Source of the DNA: Streptomyces himalayensis subsp. himalayensis
Lineage (GTDB): Bacteria; Actinomycetota; Actinomycetes; Streptomycetales; Streptomycetaceae
Direction: 5' to 3'
Assembly: GCF_013778455.1 (NCBI RefSeq)
Contig: NZ_JACEHE010000007.1
Span: forward strand, 1 to 64,000
Length of the DNA stretch: 64,000 nt
The position numbers were made by a program, and so were the translations under genes. Each line of letters starts with the position of its first letter. Position 1 is the first letter of the stretch. Positions 28,818-37,615 of this stretch are shown in pieces. The notes below the pieces were generated by a model that had not been told where the DNA came from, did no database searches, and worked only from the letters and a program-made list of their open reading frames with translations.

Positions 28818-29462
28818 ATGCCGTCGAACGCAGAGCTCAGCGCATTCCTCGCCCCGGCGACCACCGTGCTGCTCACGGTCGAGTGCCAGCAGGGCGTCGT
28901 GGGCGCGGACAGCGCGCTGCCCGAACTGGCCGAGGAGGCGCGTACGTCCGGGGCTCTCGCCAACATCGGGCGCCTCGTCACCGCCGCCCATGAGAGCGGC
29001 GTACAGGTGATGCACGCCATCGCCGAGCGGCGCCTCGACGGACGGGGCGCCAACAGCAACGCCCGGCTCTTCCATGCGGCGGAGCGGCTGCCCGTACAGC
29101 AGCTCACGGGCACGAGCGCGGTTCGTGTCGCGGAGCCCATCCGGGCCGCCGAGGAGGACCTGGTCGTACGACGGCTGCACGGCCTGTCGCCTCTCGCGGG
29201 CACCGACGTGGACGCGCTGCTGCGCAACCTCCGCTGCCGCACCCTGGTCGTGACGGGCGTCTCGGCGAACGTGGCGATCCCCAACGCGGTCTTCGACGCG
29301 GTCAACCTGGGCTACACGGCCGTCGTGCCGGCAGACGCCATCGCGGGGGTGCCCTCCGACTACACCCCCGCGATGGTCCGCAACACGCTCGCCCTGGTCG
29401 CCACGATCACGACGACCGGCGACATCCTCGGTTGCTGGAGTCGCCCCCGCCGCGCCCGGTGA
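28818..29462 (+). CDS. isochorismatase-family (cysteine hydrolase fold) protein
   Basis: Protein of 214 aa with the family core (TTVLLTVECQQGVVG, AHESGVQVMHAIAERR, VTGVSANVAIPNAVFDAVNL). The acidic residue is Glu rather than the usual Asp (TVECQ). The position of the nucleophilic Cys, after the GVS-NV loop, is Ala. An amidase mechanism is therefore doubtful; isochorismatase-like chemistry also works without this Cys. ATG 28818 has CAGGAAG at a good distance; ATG 28770 is an alternative without RBS. Confidence 0.85.
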   Translation: MPSNAELSAFLAPATTVLLTVECQQGVVGADSALPELAEEARTSGALANIGRLVTAAHESGVQVMHAIAERRLDGRGANSNARLFHAAERLPVQQLTGTSAVRVAEPIRAAEEDLVVRRLHGLSPLAGTDVDALLRNLRCRTLVVTGVSANVAIPNAVFDAVNLGYTAVVPADAIAGVPSDYTPAMVRNTLALVATITTTGDILGCWSRPRRAR

Positions 29463-29475
29463 CGGACCGTTCCCG

Positions 29476-29955
29476 CTACGCCAGCTTGATCTCGTCGCCC
29501 GTCACCTCGATCTCCATCGCGGCCAGCGGCTGCGTGGCAGGGGCCTGCTTGACGCTGCCGTCCTCGATGGAGAACTTGCTGTTGTGGCAGGGACAGTTGA
29601 TGGTGCCGCCCTCGACACTCGTCACAGGGCACTGCTGGTGGGTGCAGAGGCTCGAGAAGGCCTTGAACCGGCCTTCGGCCGGCTGGGTCACCACGACCTT
29701 CTCGTCCTTGAAGATCTTGCCGCCGCCCACCGGAATGTCGGAGGTCTTGGCGAGGACCGCCGCCCCCGCACCCCCGCCTGCCGCCTCGGAGGCTCCGGAG
29801 GACTCCGGGGCCGCCGTCGACTCGGCGGAGTCCGTGCTCCCGGAATCGTCCGAGCTGCCACATGCGGCCAGCGCGGCGGTCAGTCCGGCTGCGCCCACCG
29901 CGGTGACGACGGTCCGGCGGGACGGCTTGGGGACGGACCCCTGCGAAAAGGTCAT
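29476..29955 (-). CDS. Rieske 2Fe-2S lipoprotein, Tat-exported
   Basis: Protein of 159 aa. A twin-arginine signal (SRRTVV) and lipobox (LAAC) at the N-terminus are followed by a Ser/Ala/Gly linker. A Rieske domain follows with both cluster ligand pairs: CTHQQC and CPCHNSKF. It is membrane-anchored outside the cell and probably passes electrons in a redox chain that is not encoded nearby. The domain is small and stand-alone, unlike the cytochrome bc complex subunit. Confidence 0.93.
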   Translation of the reverse strand: MTFSQGSVPKPSRRTVVTAVGAAGLTAALAACGSSDDSGSTDSAESTAAPESSGASEAAGGGAGAAVLAKTSDIPVGGGKIFKDEKVVVTQPAEGRFKAFSSLCTHQQCPVTSVEGGTINCPCHNSKFSIEDGSVKQAPATQPLAAMEIEVTGDEIKLA

Positions 29956-30111
29956 TGCTCGGTTCCTTCCATGGTGGTGCTGGGGGATTCTGTGATCTCT
30001 ATACGCGCCGGTGCGGCACGTGGTTCAACTGTTCCACCAGAGTCTCCGGGCACAGAGCACCCACGGCGGACGTGGCGCGAGAAGGCTGATCGCAGCGTAT
30101 GCGCCCGGCAG

Positions 30112-30117
30112 TAGCCT
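30112..30117 (+). promoter_or_regulatory. -10 box of the HipA-like operon
   Basis: TAGCCT six nt before the ATG at 30124, no Shine-Dalgarno; leaderless transcription of the two-gene unit is likely. Confidence 0.5.
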
Positions 30118-30123
30118 GGGGCA

Positions 30124-30978
30124 ATGCTCACAGAAGTGACAGCAACTCGATATATCACTCCCTTGCGGGAAGGCGGCTCGCTCCCCGGCCTCGTCGAGGC
30201 CGACCGCCGCGGCACCTTCGGCACGTACGTGATCAAGTTCACCGGCGCCGGGCAGGGCCGTAAGACGCTCGTCGCCGAAGTGATCTGCGGAGCGCTCGCC
30301 CGACGGCTTGGACTGCGCGTGCCACCGCTCGTGGGCATCCGGCTCGACCCCGTGCTCGGCCTGGGCGAGCCCGACCCGGAGGTGCAGGAGCTGCTGAAGT
30401 CCAGCGGCGGCCTCAACCTCGGCATGGACTATCTGCCGGGCGCCATCGGCTTCGACTCGCTGGCGTACCAGGTGGATCCGCTCGAAGCCGGGCGCATCGT
30501 GTGGTTCGACGCGCTGGTGGGCAACGTCGACCGCTCCTGGCGCAACCCCAATCTCCTGGTGTGGCGCGGAGACCTGTGGCTCATCGACCACGGCGCGACC
30601 ATGATCTGGCACCACAACTGGCCGACGGCCAAGGCCGGCGCCGCCAGGGCGTATGACGCGTCCGACCACGCCCTCGCGCCCTTCGGGCCCGACATCGCGG
30701 CCGCGGCCGCCGAACTCGCCCCGCGCGTCACCGAAGAGCTCCTCACCGAGGTGGTCGCCGACGTCCCCGACGTGTGGCTCACCGGCGAGGCCGGCTTCGA
30801 CAGCCCGGACGATGTGCGCCGCGCGTATGTGTCCGCCCTGCTGTCGCGTGCCGCCTCGGTCCATGAGCGGATCACCCTCGGCGCACCTGCCGCGCGCCCG
30901 AGCGCGATGGCTCCGGGCTGGGCGACGGCGGATGGATCCTCGCGGAACGCATCCTCAGGGAAGGGGGAGGCGGCATGA
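30124..30978 (+). CDS. HipA-like kinase family protein
   Basis: Protein of 284 aa related to the kinase lobe of HipA (FGTYVIKFTGAGQGRKTLVA as the nucleotide/lysine region, then ICGALARRLGLRVP, then RIVWFDALVGNVDRSWRNPN as the catalytic loop, LWLIDHGATMIWHH as the Asp metal loop). The N-terminal HipA subdomain and any HipB partner are missing. Its stop overlaps the start of a DUF3037 gene (ATGA at 30975-30978), so the two are made together. The substrate is unknown; HipA itself phosphorylates GltX, but this short group has no characterised member known to me. Confidence 0.82.
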   Translation: MLTEVTATRYITPLREGGSLPGLVEADRRGTFGTYVIKFTGAGQGRKTLVAEVICGALARRLGLRVPPLVGIRLDPVLGLGEPDPEVQELLKSSGGLNLGMDYLPGAIGFDSLAYQVDPLEAGRIVWFDALVGNVDRSWRNPNLLVWRGDLWLIDHGATMIWHHNWPTAKAGAARAYDASDHALAPFGPDIAAAAAELAPRVTEELLTEVVADVPDVWLTGEAGFDSPDDVRRAYVSALLSRAASVHERITLGAPAARPSAMAPGWATADGSSRNASSGKGEAA

Positions 30979-31367
30979 CGGACGTGTCCGGCCGGGAGGT
31001 GTTCGAGTACGCGGTGCTGCGCGTCGTGCCGCGCGTGGAGCGCGGAGAGCAGTTCAACGCGGGGGTCGTGGTCTACTGCCGCGCCAAATCCTTCGTGGCT
31101 GCCCGCACCCATCTCGACGAGCGAAAGCTGGCGGTGCTGGACCCGGACGCGGACGTCACCGGCGTACGGGCCGCGCTGCGCGCCGTGGAGAGTGTCTGCC
31201 GCGGAGGCGAGGCCGCGGGCCAGGCCGCGGGCGACGACGCCGGACGGCGCTTCCGCTGGCTGATCGCGCCGCGCTCCACCGTCGTCCAGCCGGGTCCGGT
31301 GCACACCGGGCTCACCGCGGATCCCGAGGGCGAGGTGGAGCGGCTGCTCGACCTGCTGGTGCGCTGA
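30975..31367 (+). CDS. DUF3037 domain protein
   Basis: Protein of 130 aa matching DUF3037 throughout (VFEYAVLRVVPRVERGEQFN, AGVVVYCRAKSFVAARTHLD, FRWLIAPRSTVVQPGPVHTG). No catalytic motif is recognised. It is translationally coupled to the HipA-like kinase by a four-base overlap. The pairing of these two families recurs in bacteria; DUF3037 may be the substrate, adaptor or antitoxin-like partner (inference). Confidence 0.85.
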   Translation: MTDVSGREVFEYAVLRVVPRVERGEQFNAGVVVYCRAKSFVAARTHLDERKLAVLDPDADVTGVRAALRAVESVCRGGEAAGQAAGDDAGRRFRWLIAPRSTVVQPGPVHTGLTADPEGEVERLLDLLVR

Positions 31368-31425
31368 TCGCCGCCCATCGGCACGGGGGCCGCGAGGTAA
31401 TCGGTCACAGGAGGCCGGGGCGCCG

Positions 31426-31454
31426 TTGACACCGAGTGCCAGGGCTTCTAGCGT
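31426..31454 (+). promoter_or_regulatory. consensus vegetative promoter of the SDR pair
   Basis: TTGACA (31426-31431), 17-bp spacer, TAGCGT (31449-31454): close to ideal for the main sigma factor. It drives the two SDR genes, leaving a 5' leader of about 125 nt with no recognised riboswitch. Confidence 0.8.
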
Positions 31455-31586
31455 CACGTCTGCTGAAGGTACTAAGCGGTTGCTCACCCAAAGGGCGTAC
31501 CGCAGAGCCGCAACCAGCGTTGTCCAGGCATTCGAGCCTCCGGGCTCCGAGGCCTCAAGGCTTTCCAAGGGCGAGGAGAACCAAGC

Positions 31587-32348
31587 ATGTCCACCACCGA
31601 GCAGCGTGTCGCCGTAGTCACCGGGGCCGCGCGCGGCATCGGCGCCGCGACCGCCGTACGACTGGCCGCCGAGGGCCGCGCAGTCGCCGTGATCGACCTC
31701 GACGAGGCCGCGTGCAAGGACACCGTGGAGCAGATCACCGCCGCAGGCGGCAAGGCCATCGCGGTCGGCTGCGACGTCTCCGACGAGGCCCAGGTGGAGG
31801 CCGCCGTCGCGCGCATCGCCGAGGAGCTGGGCGCCCCGACGATCCTGGTGAACAACGCGGGCGTGCTCCGCGACAACCTGCTCTTCAAGATGAGCGCCTC
31901 CGACTGGGACACCGTCATGAACGTGCACCTGAAGGGCGCCTTCCTGATGGCGAAGGCCTGCCAGAAGCACATGGTGGACGCGGGCTTCGGCCGTATCGTC
32001 AACCTGTCCTCCTCCTCCGCTCTCGGCAACCGCGGCCAGGCCAACTACGCGACCGCCAAGGCGGGCCTGCAGGGCTTCACCAAGACGCTCGCCAAGGAGC
32101 TCGGCAAGTTCGGCATCACCGCCAACGCCGTCGCCCCCGGCTTCATCGTCACCGAGATGACCAAGGCCACCGCCGAGCGCGTCGGCATGGGCTTCGAGGA
32201 CTTCCAGGCCGCGGCCGCCACCCAGATCCCGGTGCAGCGCGTGGGCAAGCCCGAGGACATCGCCAACGCCATCGCGTTCTTCACGGGCGAGGCGGCAGGC
32301 TTCGTCTCCGGCCAGGTGCTGTACGTGGCCGGCGGCCCGCTCAACTGA
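31587..32348 (+). CDS. fabG: 3-oxoacyl-ACP reductase-like SDR
   Basis: Classical short-chain dehydrogenase of 253 aa. Cofactor motif TGAARGIG near residue 12, NNAG, catalytic Y154 and K158 in YATAK with an upstream Ser. NADP-type Rossmann with the FabG length. It forms an operon with the next SDR (19-bp gap) behind a strong promoter, so it may act in fatty-acid, polyketide or aldehyde metabolism. FabG activity is by similarity only. Confidence 0.9.
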   Translation: MSTTEQRVAVVTGAARGIGAATAVRLAAEGRAVAVIDLDEAACKDTVEQITAAGGKAIAVGCDVSDEAQVEAAVARIAEELGAPTILVNNAGVLRDNLLFKMSASDWDTVMNVHLKGAFLMAKACQKHMVDAGFGRIVNLSSSSALGNRGQANYATAKAGLQGFTKTLAKELGKFGITANAVAPGFIVTEMTKATAERVGMGFEDFQAAAATQIPVQRVGKPEDIANAIAFFTGEAAGFVSGQVLYVAGGPLN

Positions 32349-32367
32349 CCGGAAGGCTCGCGACATC

Positions 32368-33123
32368 ATGACTGTGCAGGACAGCGGCAAGGTCGCCCTC
32401 ATCACGGGTGCCAGCCGCGGCATCGGCTACGGAATCGCCGAGGCCCTCGTCGCGCGCGGCGACCGGGTGTGCATCACCGGTCGGGGCGAGGAGGCCCTGA
32501 AGGAGGCCGTCGAGAAGCTCGGCGCCGACCGCGTCATCGGCGTCGCGGGCAAGGCCCACGACGTGGCCCACCAGGCCGCCGCCGTGGAGCGCACCATGGA
32601 GGCGTTCGGCCGGGTCGACTTCCTGGTGAACAACGCCGGTACGAACCCGGTGTTCGGGCCGATGGCCGAACTCGACCTCGACGTGGCGCGCAAGGTATAC
32701 GAAACCAACGTCATCTCGGCGCTCGGCTTCGCCCAGCAGACCTGGAAGGCCTGGCAGAAGGACAACGGCGGCGCGATCGTCAACATCGCCTCCGTGGCCG
32801 GCGTCTCGGCGTCCCCCTTCATCGGCGCGTACGGCATGAGCAAGGCCGCCATGATCAACCTGACCCTGCAGCTGGCGCACGAGTTCGCGCCGACGGTGCG
32901 GGTCAACGCGATCGCTCCGGCCGTGGTGAAGACCAAGTTCGCCACGGCCCTGTACGAGGGGCGCGAGGCCGAGGCGGCCGCCGCCTACCCGCTTGGCCGC
33001 CTCGGGGTGCCCGAGGACATCGGCGGCGTGGCCGCGTTCCTCACCTCCGACCAGTCGGGCTGGATGACTGGACAGACCCTCGTGGTCGACGGAGGCATCT
33101 TCCTGAACGCGGGCGTCGGCTGA
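32368..33123 (+). CDS. SDR family oxidoreductase
   Basis: 251 aa, classical SDR: TGASRGIGYGIAEAL, NNAGTNPVFGP, catalytic Y155 and K159 in AYGMSKAA, and PLGRLGVPEDIGGVAAFL in the substrate loop. Second gene of the operon with the FabG-like enzyme; the two share about the same fold but low identity, so a paired two-step reaction or simple duplication are both possible. Confidence 0.92.
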   Translation: MTVQDSGKVALITGASRGIGYGIAEALVARGDRVCITGRGEEALKEAVEKLGADRVIGVAGKAHDVAHQAAAVERTMEAFGRVDFLVNNAGTNPVFGPMAELDLDVARKVYETNVISALGFAQQTWKAWQKDNGGAIVNIASVAGVSASPFIGAYGMSKAAMINLTLQLAHEFAPTVRVNAIAPAVVKTKFATALYEGREAEAAAAYPLGRLGVPEDIGGVAAFLTSDQSGWMTGQTLVVDGGIFLNAGVG

Positions 33124-33285
33124 TGAGGACCGCGTAACACAACCGCATCACGAAGGCCGTATAACGGAGCGACGCATCAGAGGTGACGTCGCCCCCTTGT
33201 GCCCCGCTGGGACGCCCAGATGGCCCGGCGGGGCACTGCGGTATGGTCTGCCGACCCATGGCATGGCTGATCGAGGAGCGTGCGC

Positions 33286-34866
33286 GTGTTCAACCGGATC
33301 CAATGTCTGCGGTATGTGGCGGCTTGTGCCTCCATATCCGTGCTCGCCGGGTGTGGTCTGGTGTCCTCCGGCGGCGACGAGGACGAGCAGAAGATCGTCG
33401 TGGGAACGACCAGTGCCCCCAGCACGCTGGATCCCGCCGCCTCCTGGGACGGTTCGTGGGAACTTTTCAGGAACATCTATCAAACTCTTCTGAGCTACCC
33501 GTCCGGAGCGTCGGAGCCCGAGCCCGACGCCGCCGAGAGTTGCGAGTTCACCGACTCCTCCAACCGCACGTACCGCTGCACCCTCCGTGACAGCATGCAG
33601 TTCTCCAACGGAGACGCCCTCGACGCCAAGGCCGTCAAGCACTCCATCGACCGGATCCTGAAGATCGATCTGGCGGGTGGCCCGGCCGGTCTGCTGGGCA
33701 GCCTGGACAAGGTCGAGACGAAGGGGGACCGGGACGTCATCTTCCAGCTCAACAAGCCGGACACCACCTTCCCGTTCGTGCTGGCCACCCCTGCCATGTC
33801 GATCGTCGACCCAGCCGAGTACCCGGAGAGCGCGCTCCGCAAGGACGGCCAGGTCACCGGCTCGGGTCCGTACACCCTCGAGGCGTACGAGGACGGCAAG
33901 GAGGCGGCGCTGGCCAAGAACCCGAAGTACAAGGGGCTGGCCGACCGGAAGAACAGCGCCGTCACCATCCGCTATTTCCAGGACTCGGGCAAGATGTTCG
34001 ACGCCCTCAAGAAGAAGCAGATCGATGTGATCCTCCGCGGTCTCGCGGCCAAGGACGTCGTCGAACTCCAGGGCAACGCCGCGCAGGAGGACCTCCAGCT
34101 CGTCGAGGGCGCCGGCATGGAGATCAGCTACCTCGTCTTCAACCCCAAGGACCCCTGGGCGCGGAAGCCGGCCGTCCGCAAGGCCATCGCGCAGCTGATC
34201 GACCGCGGCGCGATCGCGAACAAGATCTACAAGAACACCGTGGAACCGCTGTACTCGATGGTGCCCCGCGGTCTTGCCGGACACACGACTGGCTTCTTCG
34301 ACAGCTTCGGCGAGCCGGACGTCAAGAAGGCCGCGGACATCCTGACCGCGGCAGGGATCACCCAGAAGGTTCCGCTGATCCTCTGGTACACCACCGACCG
34401 CTACGGCTCCGCCACCGCACCGGAGTTCGAGGAGATCAAGCGGCAGCTGAACGACTCCGGCCTGTTCGACATCACGATCAAGGGCCGCCCCTGGAAGACG
34501 TACGTGGAGGAGTACAGCCAGGGCGAGTACCCGGTGTTCGGCCGTGGCTGGTTTCCGGACTTCCCCGACGCGGAGAACTTCATCGCGCCCTTCGTCGGTG
34601 AGGAGAACGCGCTCGGCACGCCCTACCCCGCTCCGGAGATCACCGGTGAGCTGCTGCCCGAGTCGCGCAAGGAGAGCGACCGCGGCGCGGTCGTCAAGCA
34701 GTTCGAACGGGCCCAGGAGATCCTCGTCGACGACGCGCGGCTGCTTCCGCTGTGGCAGGGCAAGCAGTACGTGGCGGCCAGCGAGGAGATCGCCGGCGCC
34801 GAGCGCGCCCTGGACCCGTCGACGATCATGATGATGTGGGAGCTGCAGCGCAAGACGAGCTGGTAG
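33286..34866 (+). CDS. family 5 ABC transporter substrate-binding lipoprotein
   Basis: Protein of 526 aa. Signal peptide with lipobox ending at C23 (SVLAGC). The mature protein is a DppA/OppA-type binding protein (TSAPSTLDPAASWDGSWELF; FSNGDALDAKAVKHSIDRIL; GSGPYTLEAYEDG). It would capture oligopeptides, sugars or similar on the membrane surface. No permease or ATPase gene follows, so it is an orphan. GTG 33286 has GAGGAG at 7-nt spacing; GTG 33280 is closer to the RBS and less likely. Confidence 0.92.
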   Translation: MFNRIQCLRYVAACASISVLAGCGLVSSGGDEDEQKIVVGTTSAPSTLDPAASWDGSWELFRNIYQTLLSYPSGASEPEPDAAESCEFTDSSNRTYRCTLRDSMQFSNGDALDAKAVKHSIDRILKIDLAGGPAGLLGSLDKVETKGDRDVIFQLNKPDTTFPFVLATPAMSIVDPAEYPESALRKDGQVTGSGPYTLEAYEDGKEAALAKNPKYKGLADRKNSAVTIRYFQDSGKMFDALKKKQIDVILRGLAAKDVVELQGNAAQEDLQLVEGAGMEISYLVFNPKDPWARKPAVRKAIAQLIDRGAIANKIYKNTVEPLYSMVPRGLAGHTTGFFDSFGEPDVKKAADILTAAGITQKVPLILWYTTDRYGSATAPEFEEIKRQLNDSGLFDITIKGRPWKTYVEEYSQGEYPVFGRGWFPDFPDAENFIAPFVGEENALGTPYPAPEITGELLPESRKESDRGAVVKQFERAQEILVDDARLLPLWQGKQYVAASEEIAGAERALDPSTIMMMWELQRKTSW

Positions 34867-34907
34867 CCGAGTCGGGAGCCCGCTGCTCCTGACTGCCGCT
34901 GTTGACC

Positions 34908-34945
34908 GGGAGCTCGTGATCATGAGGTGATGGTCACGAGCTCCC
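34908..34945. terminator. terminator hairpin
   Basis: GGGAGCTCGTGA (34908-34919) pairs with TCACGAGCTCCC (34934-34945), a 12-bp perfect stem, after the binding-protein gene. Confidence 0.85.
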
Positions 34946-35069
34946 GTGTGCATATACCCGTGATCATGAGCGGCGCCCTCGATGTCAGTGGTCGCAGGTA
35001 GGTTCTGCGGTGTGGAAGAGGCCGTACGTCGTGCGGCTGCGAACTGACCGCTTTACGGAGGATGTTGAC

Positions 35070-35753
35070 GTGACCGACACCGCCATGCTGCCCGAGTCCT
35101 GGCGCGGCGTTCTCAGCGAGGAGCTCCAGAAGCCCTATTTCAAGGAGCTCGCCGACTTCGTCGAGGAGGAGCGTGCGAAAGGTCCCGTCTACCCGCCGCG
35201 TGAAGAGGTCTTCGCCGCGCTGGACGCCACGCCGTACGACCAGGTCAAGGTGCTGATCCTCGGCCAGGACCCGTATCACGGCGAGGGGCAGGGCCACGGG
35301 CTGTGCTTCTCCGTCCGGCCCGGCGTGCGGACGCCTCCGTCACTGCGCAACATCTACAAGGAGATGCAGGAGGAGCTCGGCCACCCCGTTCCCGACAACG
35401 GATACCTCATGCCGTGGGCGCAGCAGGGCGTGCTGCTGCTCAACGCGGTGCTCACGGTCCGCGCCGGTGAGGCCAACTCGCACAAGGGCAAGGGCTGGGA
35501 GAAGTTCACGGACGCGGTGATCCGCGCCGTGGCCGACCGGCCCGACCCGGCCGTCTTCGTGCTGTGGGGGAACTACGCGCAGAAGAAGCTCCCACTGATC
35601 GACGAGAGCCGGCATGTGGTGGTGAAGGGCGCGCATCCGTCACCGCTCTCCGCGCGGAAGTTCTTCGGCTCGCGCCCCTTCACGCAGATAAACGAAGCGG
35701 TGGCCGCGCAGGGGCACGCCCCGATCGACTGGCGGATTCCGGATCTCGGCTGA
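35070..35753 (+). CDS. ung: uracil-DNA glycosylase, family 1
   Basis: Protein of 227 aa, normal family length. Removes uracil from DNA in base-excision repair. Water-activating Asp is D67 in GQDPYH; the DNA-intercalation motif is HPSPLSA with H189. GTG 35070 is supported by ACGGAGGA 7 nt upstream; an in-frame upstream start would add 20 non-family residues. Confidence 0.97.
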   Translation: MTDTAMLPESWRGVLSEELQKPYFKELADFVEEERAKGPVYPPREEVFAALDATPYDQVKVLILGQDPYHGEGQGHGLCFSVRPGVRTPPSLRNIYKEMQEELGHPVPDNGYLMPWAQQGVLLLNAVLTVRAGEANSHKGKGWEKFTDAVIRAVADRPDPAVFVLWGNYAQKKLPLIDESRHVVVKGAHPSPLSARKFFGSRPFTQINEAVAAQGHAPIDWRIPDLG

Positions 35754-35849
35754 GGCCGACGGCGGGGCCGGGCCGTCACCGGCGCGGGTCAACGCCCGCC
35801 GAGGCGCCGCGCCTGACCGGGATCGGGGGTGTCGGCCGATACCGTCGCG

Positions 35850-36446
35850 ATGCATGGGAACGATCGTCGTACGGGCGTGGAGGACGCGGTGGCGGAGCAG
35901 CAGGAGCAGGCGGCGGACGACGCCATGATGACCCGCATCGGCCAGGTGATCATGCTGCATCGGGGAGGCGACCGTGCGGAGGCCCGTGACCGGTTTCTCG
36001 GCCTCTGGTCGGAGATCGGTGAGGACGGCGATCCGCTCCACCGGTGCACGCTGGCCCACTACATGGCGGACACCCAGGACGACCCGGCGGACGAACTGGC
36101 CTGGGACCTGCGCGCACTGTCGGCGGCCGAGGAGCTGACGGACGGGCGGCTGGCCCAGCACGAGCAGTCCCTTGCGGTGCGCGCCCTGTATCCGTCGCTG
36201 CATCTCAACCTGGCGGCCGACTACTTCAAGCTCGGGCGGTCGGAGGCGGCGCGCACCCATCTGAGCCGGGCGCGCGGCGCGGTGGGTGCGCTGGCGGACG
36301 ACAGCTATGGAGCCGGTATCCGGGCCGCCATCGGGAGGCTGGAGGTCAAGTTGGACGCAGGGGAGGCCGGAGGGGGAGGGCCAGAGGGGGGCGCGGGACC
36401 TTCGCGGGAAGGGCCGCTGGGGCCGCCGCGCCAGGAGTCGCCTTAG
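35850..36446 (+). CDS. tetratricopeptide-like hypothetical protein
   Basis: A helical protein of about 198 aa. The pattern ADDAMMTRIGQVIMLHRGGD, then PLHRCTLAHYMADTQDDPAD, then LHLNLAADYFKLGRSEAART suggests three degenerate TPR units. A Gly/Pro-rich tail of 30 residues ends it. It occurs as a conserved single gene in streptomycetes, function unknown. ATG 35850 was chosen because TACCGT lies 4 nt upstream; GTG 35829 is in frame and could be the real start. Confidence 0.75.
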   Translation: MHGNDRRTGVEDAVAEQQEQAADDAMMTRIGQVIMLHRGGDRAEARDRFLGLWSEIGEDGDPLHRCTLAHYMADTQDDPADELAWDLRALSAAEELTDGRLAQHEQSLAVRALYPSLHLNLAADYFKLGRSEAARTHLSRARGAVGALADDSYGAGIRAAIGRLEVKLDAGEAGGGGPEGGAGPSREGPLGPPRQESP

Positions 36447-36455
36447 CGGAGCAGA

Positions 36456-36926
36456 TCAACGGCCGTACATGTCCCGGCAGACCGCATCCTCCAGGCTGTT
36501 CGGTTGCCAGCGGCCGTACTCCCTGCCCAGATCGCAGACGTCCTTGCCGGAGTGGCGGTCCGGCAGCGGCAGGGGGTTCCCGGGCCGGGGCAGCATACGA
36601 GGGGCTTCGGGGCGTTCCGACTGTGCGGGGTGGGAGCGGCGGGGCGCCGATTCCGTGGAGGCGGGGGCGGAGGTCCGCGGGCCGGGGGACGGCGAGGCGC
36701 GGCGGGACGGCTCGATGAGTTCCAGCGCTTCACGGGCCGGCGCCTGCACGATCTGCGGCTCGGCCTTTCCGTCGGTCCCCGACAGCAGCGACGAGACGGG
36801 CGAGGGGGCCGTCGCGGTCTGCAGGCGGGGGGTAGAGGGCTGGTTCACGGTCACGCAGCCGGAGACCGCCGAGACCGTTGAGGCCGCCATCATCATCAGC
36901 AGCGCTGTAGTCGTCGTTCGATGCAC
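36456..36926 (-). CDS. small proline-rich lipoprotein
   Basis: 156 aa with a signal peptide (LLMMMAASTVSAVSGC, lipobox VSGC), a Pro/Ser/Ala-rich linker of about 90 residues, and a small C-terminal domain with two Cys (DVCDLGREYGRWQPNSLEDA, VCRDMYGR) that may form a disulphide. No recognised family. The ends of this gene and the TPR-like gene are only 10 bp apart (convergent). Confidence 0.75.
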   Translation of the reverse strand: MHRTTTTALLMMMAASTVSAVSGCVTVNQPSTPRLQTATAPSPVSSLLSGTDGKAEPQIVQAPAREALELIEPSRRASPSPGPRTSAPASTESAPRRSHPAQSERPEAPRMLPRPGNPLPLPDRHSGKDVCDLGREYGRWQPNSLEDAVCRDMYGR

Positions 36927-37056
36927 TTGGGCAACTCTGCTGTGTCCGCCCTCTCTTCGGGAGCGGACAAGCGGAGGTTGCCCCGCATGGGTGATGGCCT
37001 GTGACCTGGGCCGCCCCGGCGCCGCCCGCCGCCGGCGCGGCCTCAGCCCGTGGGTC

Positions 37057-37575
37057 TCAGTCGCCCGTCGTCCCGTCGATGCATTCGCGCAGCAGGTCCG
37101 CGTGGCCGTTGTGGCGGGCGTACTCCTCGATCATGTGCACATAGATCCACCGGAGGTTGAAGGGTTCGCCGCTTCGGTGCTTGCCGGTGGCCAGATCGTC
37201 CAGCTCGTACTGCGCCGCCAGGGCGCGCGCCGCCTCGATCTCCGCCTGCCAGACCGTGAACGCCGCCTCGCGGGTGTCGGACTCGGAGACATGGAAGTCG
37301 CCGTCCGGGTCGGCCTCGGTGTAGTAGACCGGCGGGGCGTCCTCGTTGGCCATGACCCTGCGGAACCAGGCTCGTTCGACCTCGGCCATGTGCCGGACGA
37401 GCCCGAGCAGTGACAGGTCCGACGGCGGCACGGAGGCCTGCCGCAGCTGCTCGTCGTCGAGCCCTTCGCACTTCATCGCGAGGGTGGTGCGGTGGAACTC
37501 CAGCCATGACTCGAGCATGGCGCGCTCACCTGCGGTCGTGGGCGTCTCGGTGCGGTGCTTGGACTGTGTCGTCAT
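37057..37575 (-). CDS. DinB-like (DUF664) family protein
   Basis: Protein of 172 aa with the four-helix DinB/MST-like fold (MLESWLEFHRTTLAMKCEGL; LVRHMAEVERAWFRRVMA; HMIEEYARHNGHADLLRE). The His residues typical of the metal site are present. Members include mycothiol- or bacillithiol-dependent transferases. Not related to DNA polymerase IV despite the shared DinB name. The ATG at 37575 has AAGGA at a proper distance. Confidence 0.88.
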   Translation of the reverse strand: MTTQSKHRTETPTTAGERAMLESWLEFHRTTLAMKCEGLDDEQLRQASVPPSDLSLLGLVRHMAEVERAWFRRVMANEDAPPVYYTEADPDGDFHVSESDTREAAFTVWQAEIEAARALAAQYELDDLATGKHRSGEPFNLRWIYVHMIEEYARHNGHADLLRECIDGTTGD

Positions 37576-37615
37576 GGGCGTCATCCTTGCCGAACGACCC
37601 TTCGGCCACCAGCAG

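Noticed and set aside
31455-31586. possible riboswitch in the leader of the SDR operon
   Set aside because: About 125 nt with no recognisable aptamer core.
37057-37575. naming as DNA polymerase due to the DinB label
   Set aside because: The sequence is the DinB/DUF664 four-helix family, unrelated to polymerase IV at 9104.
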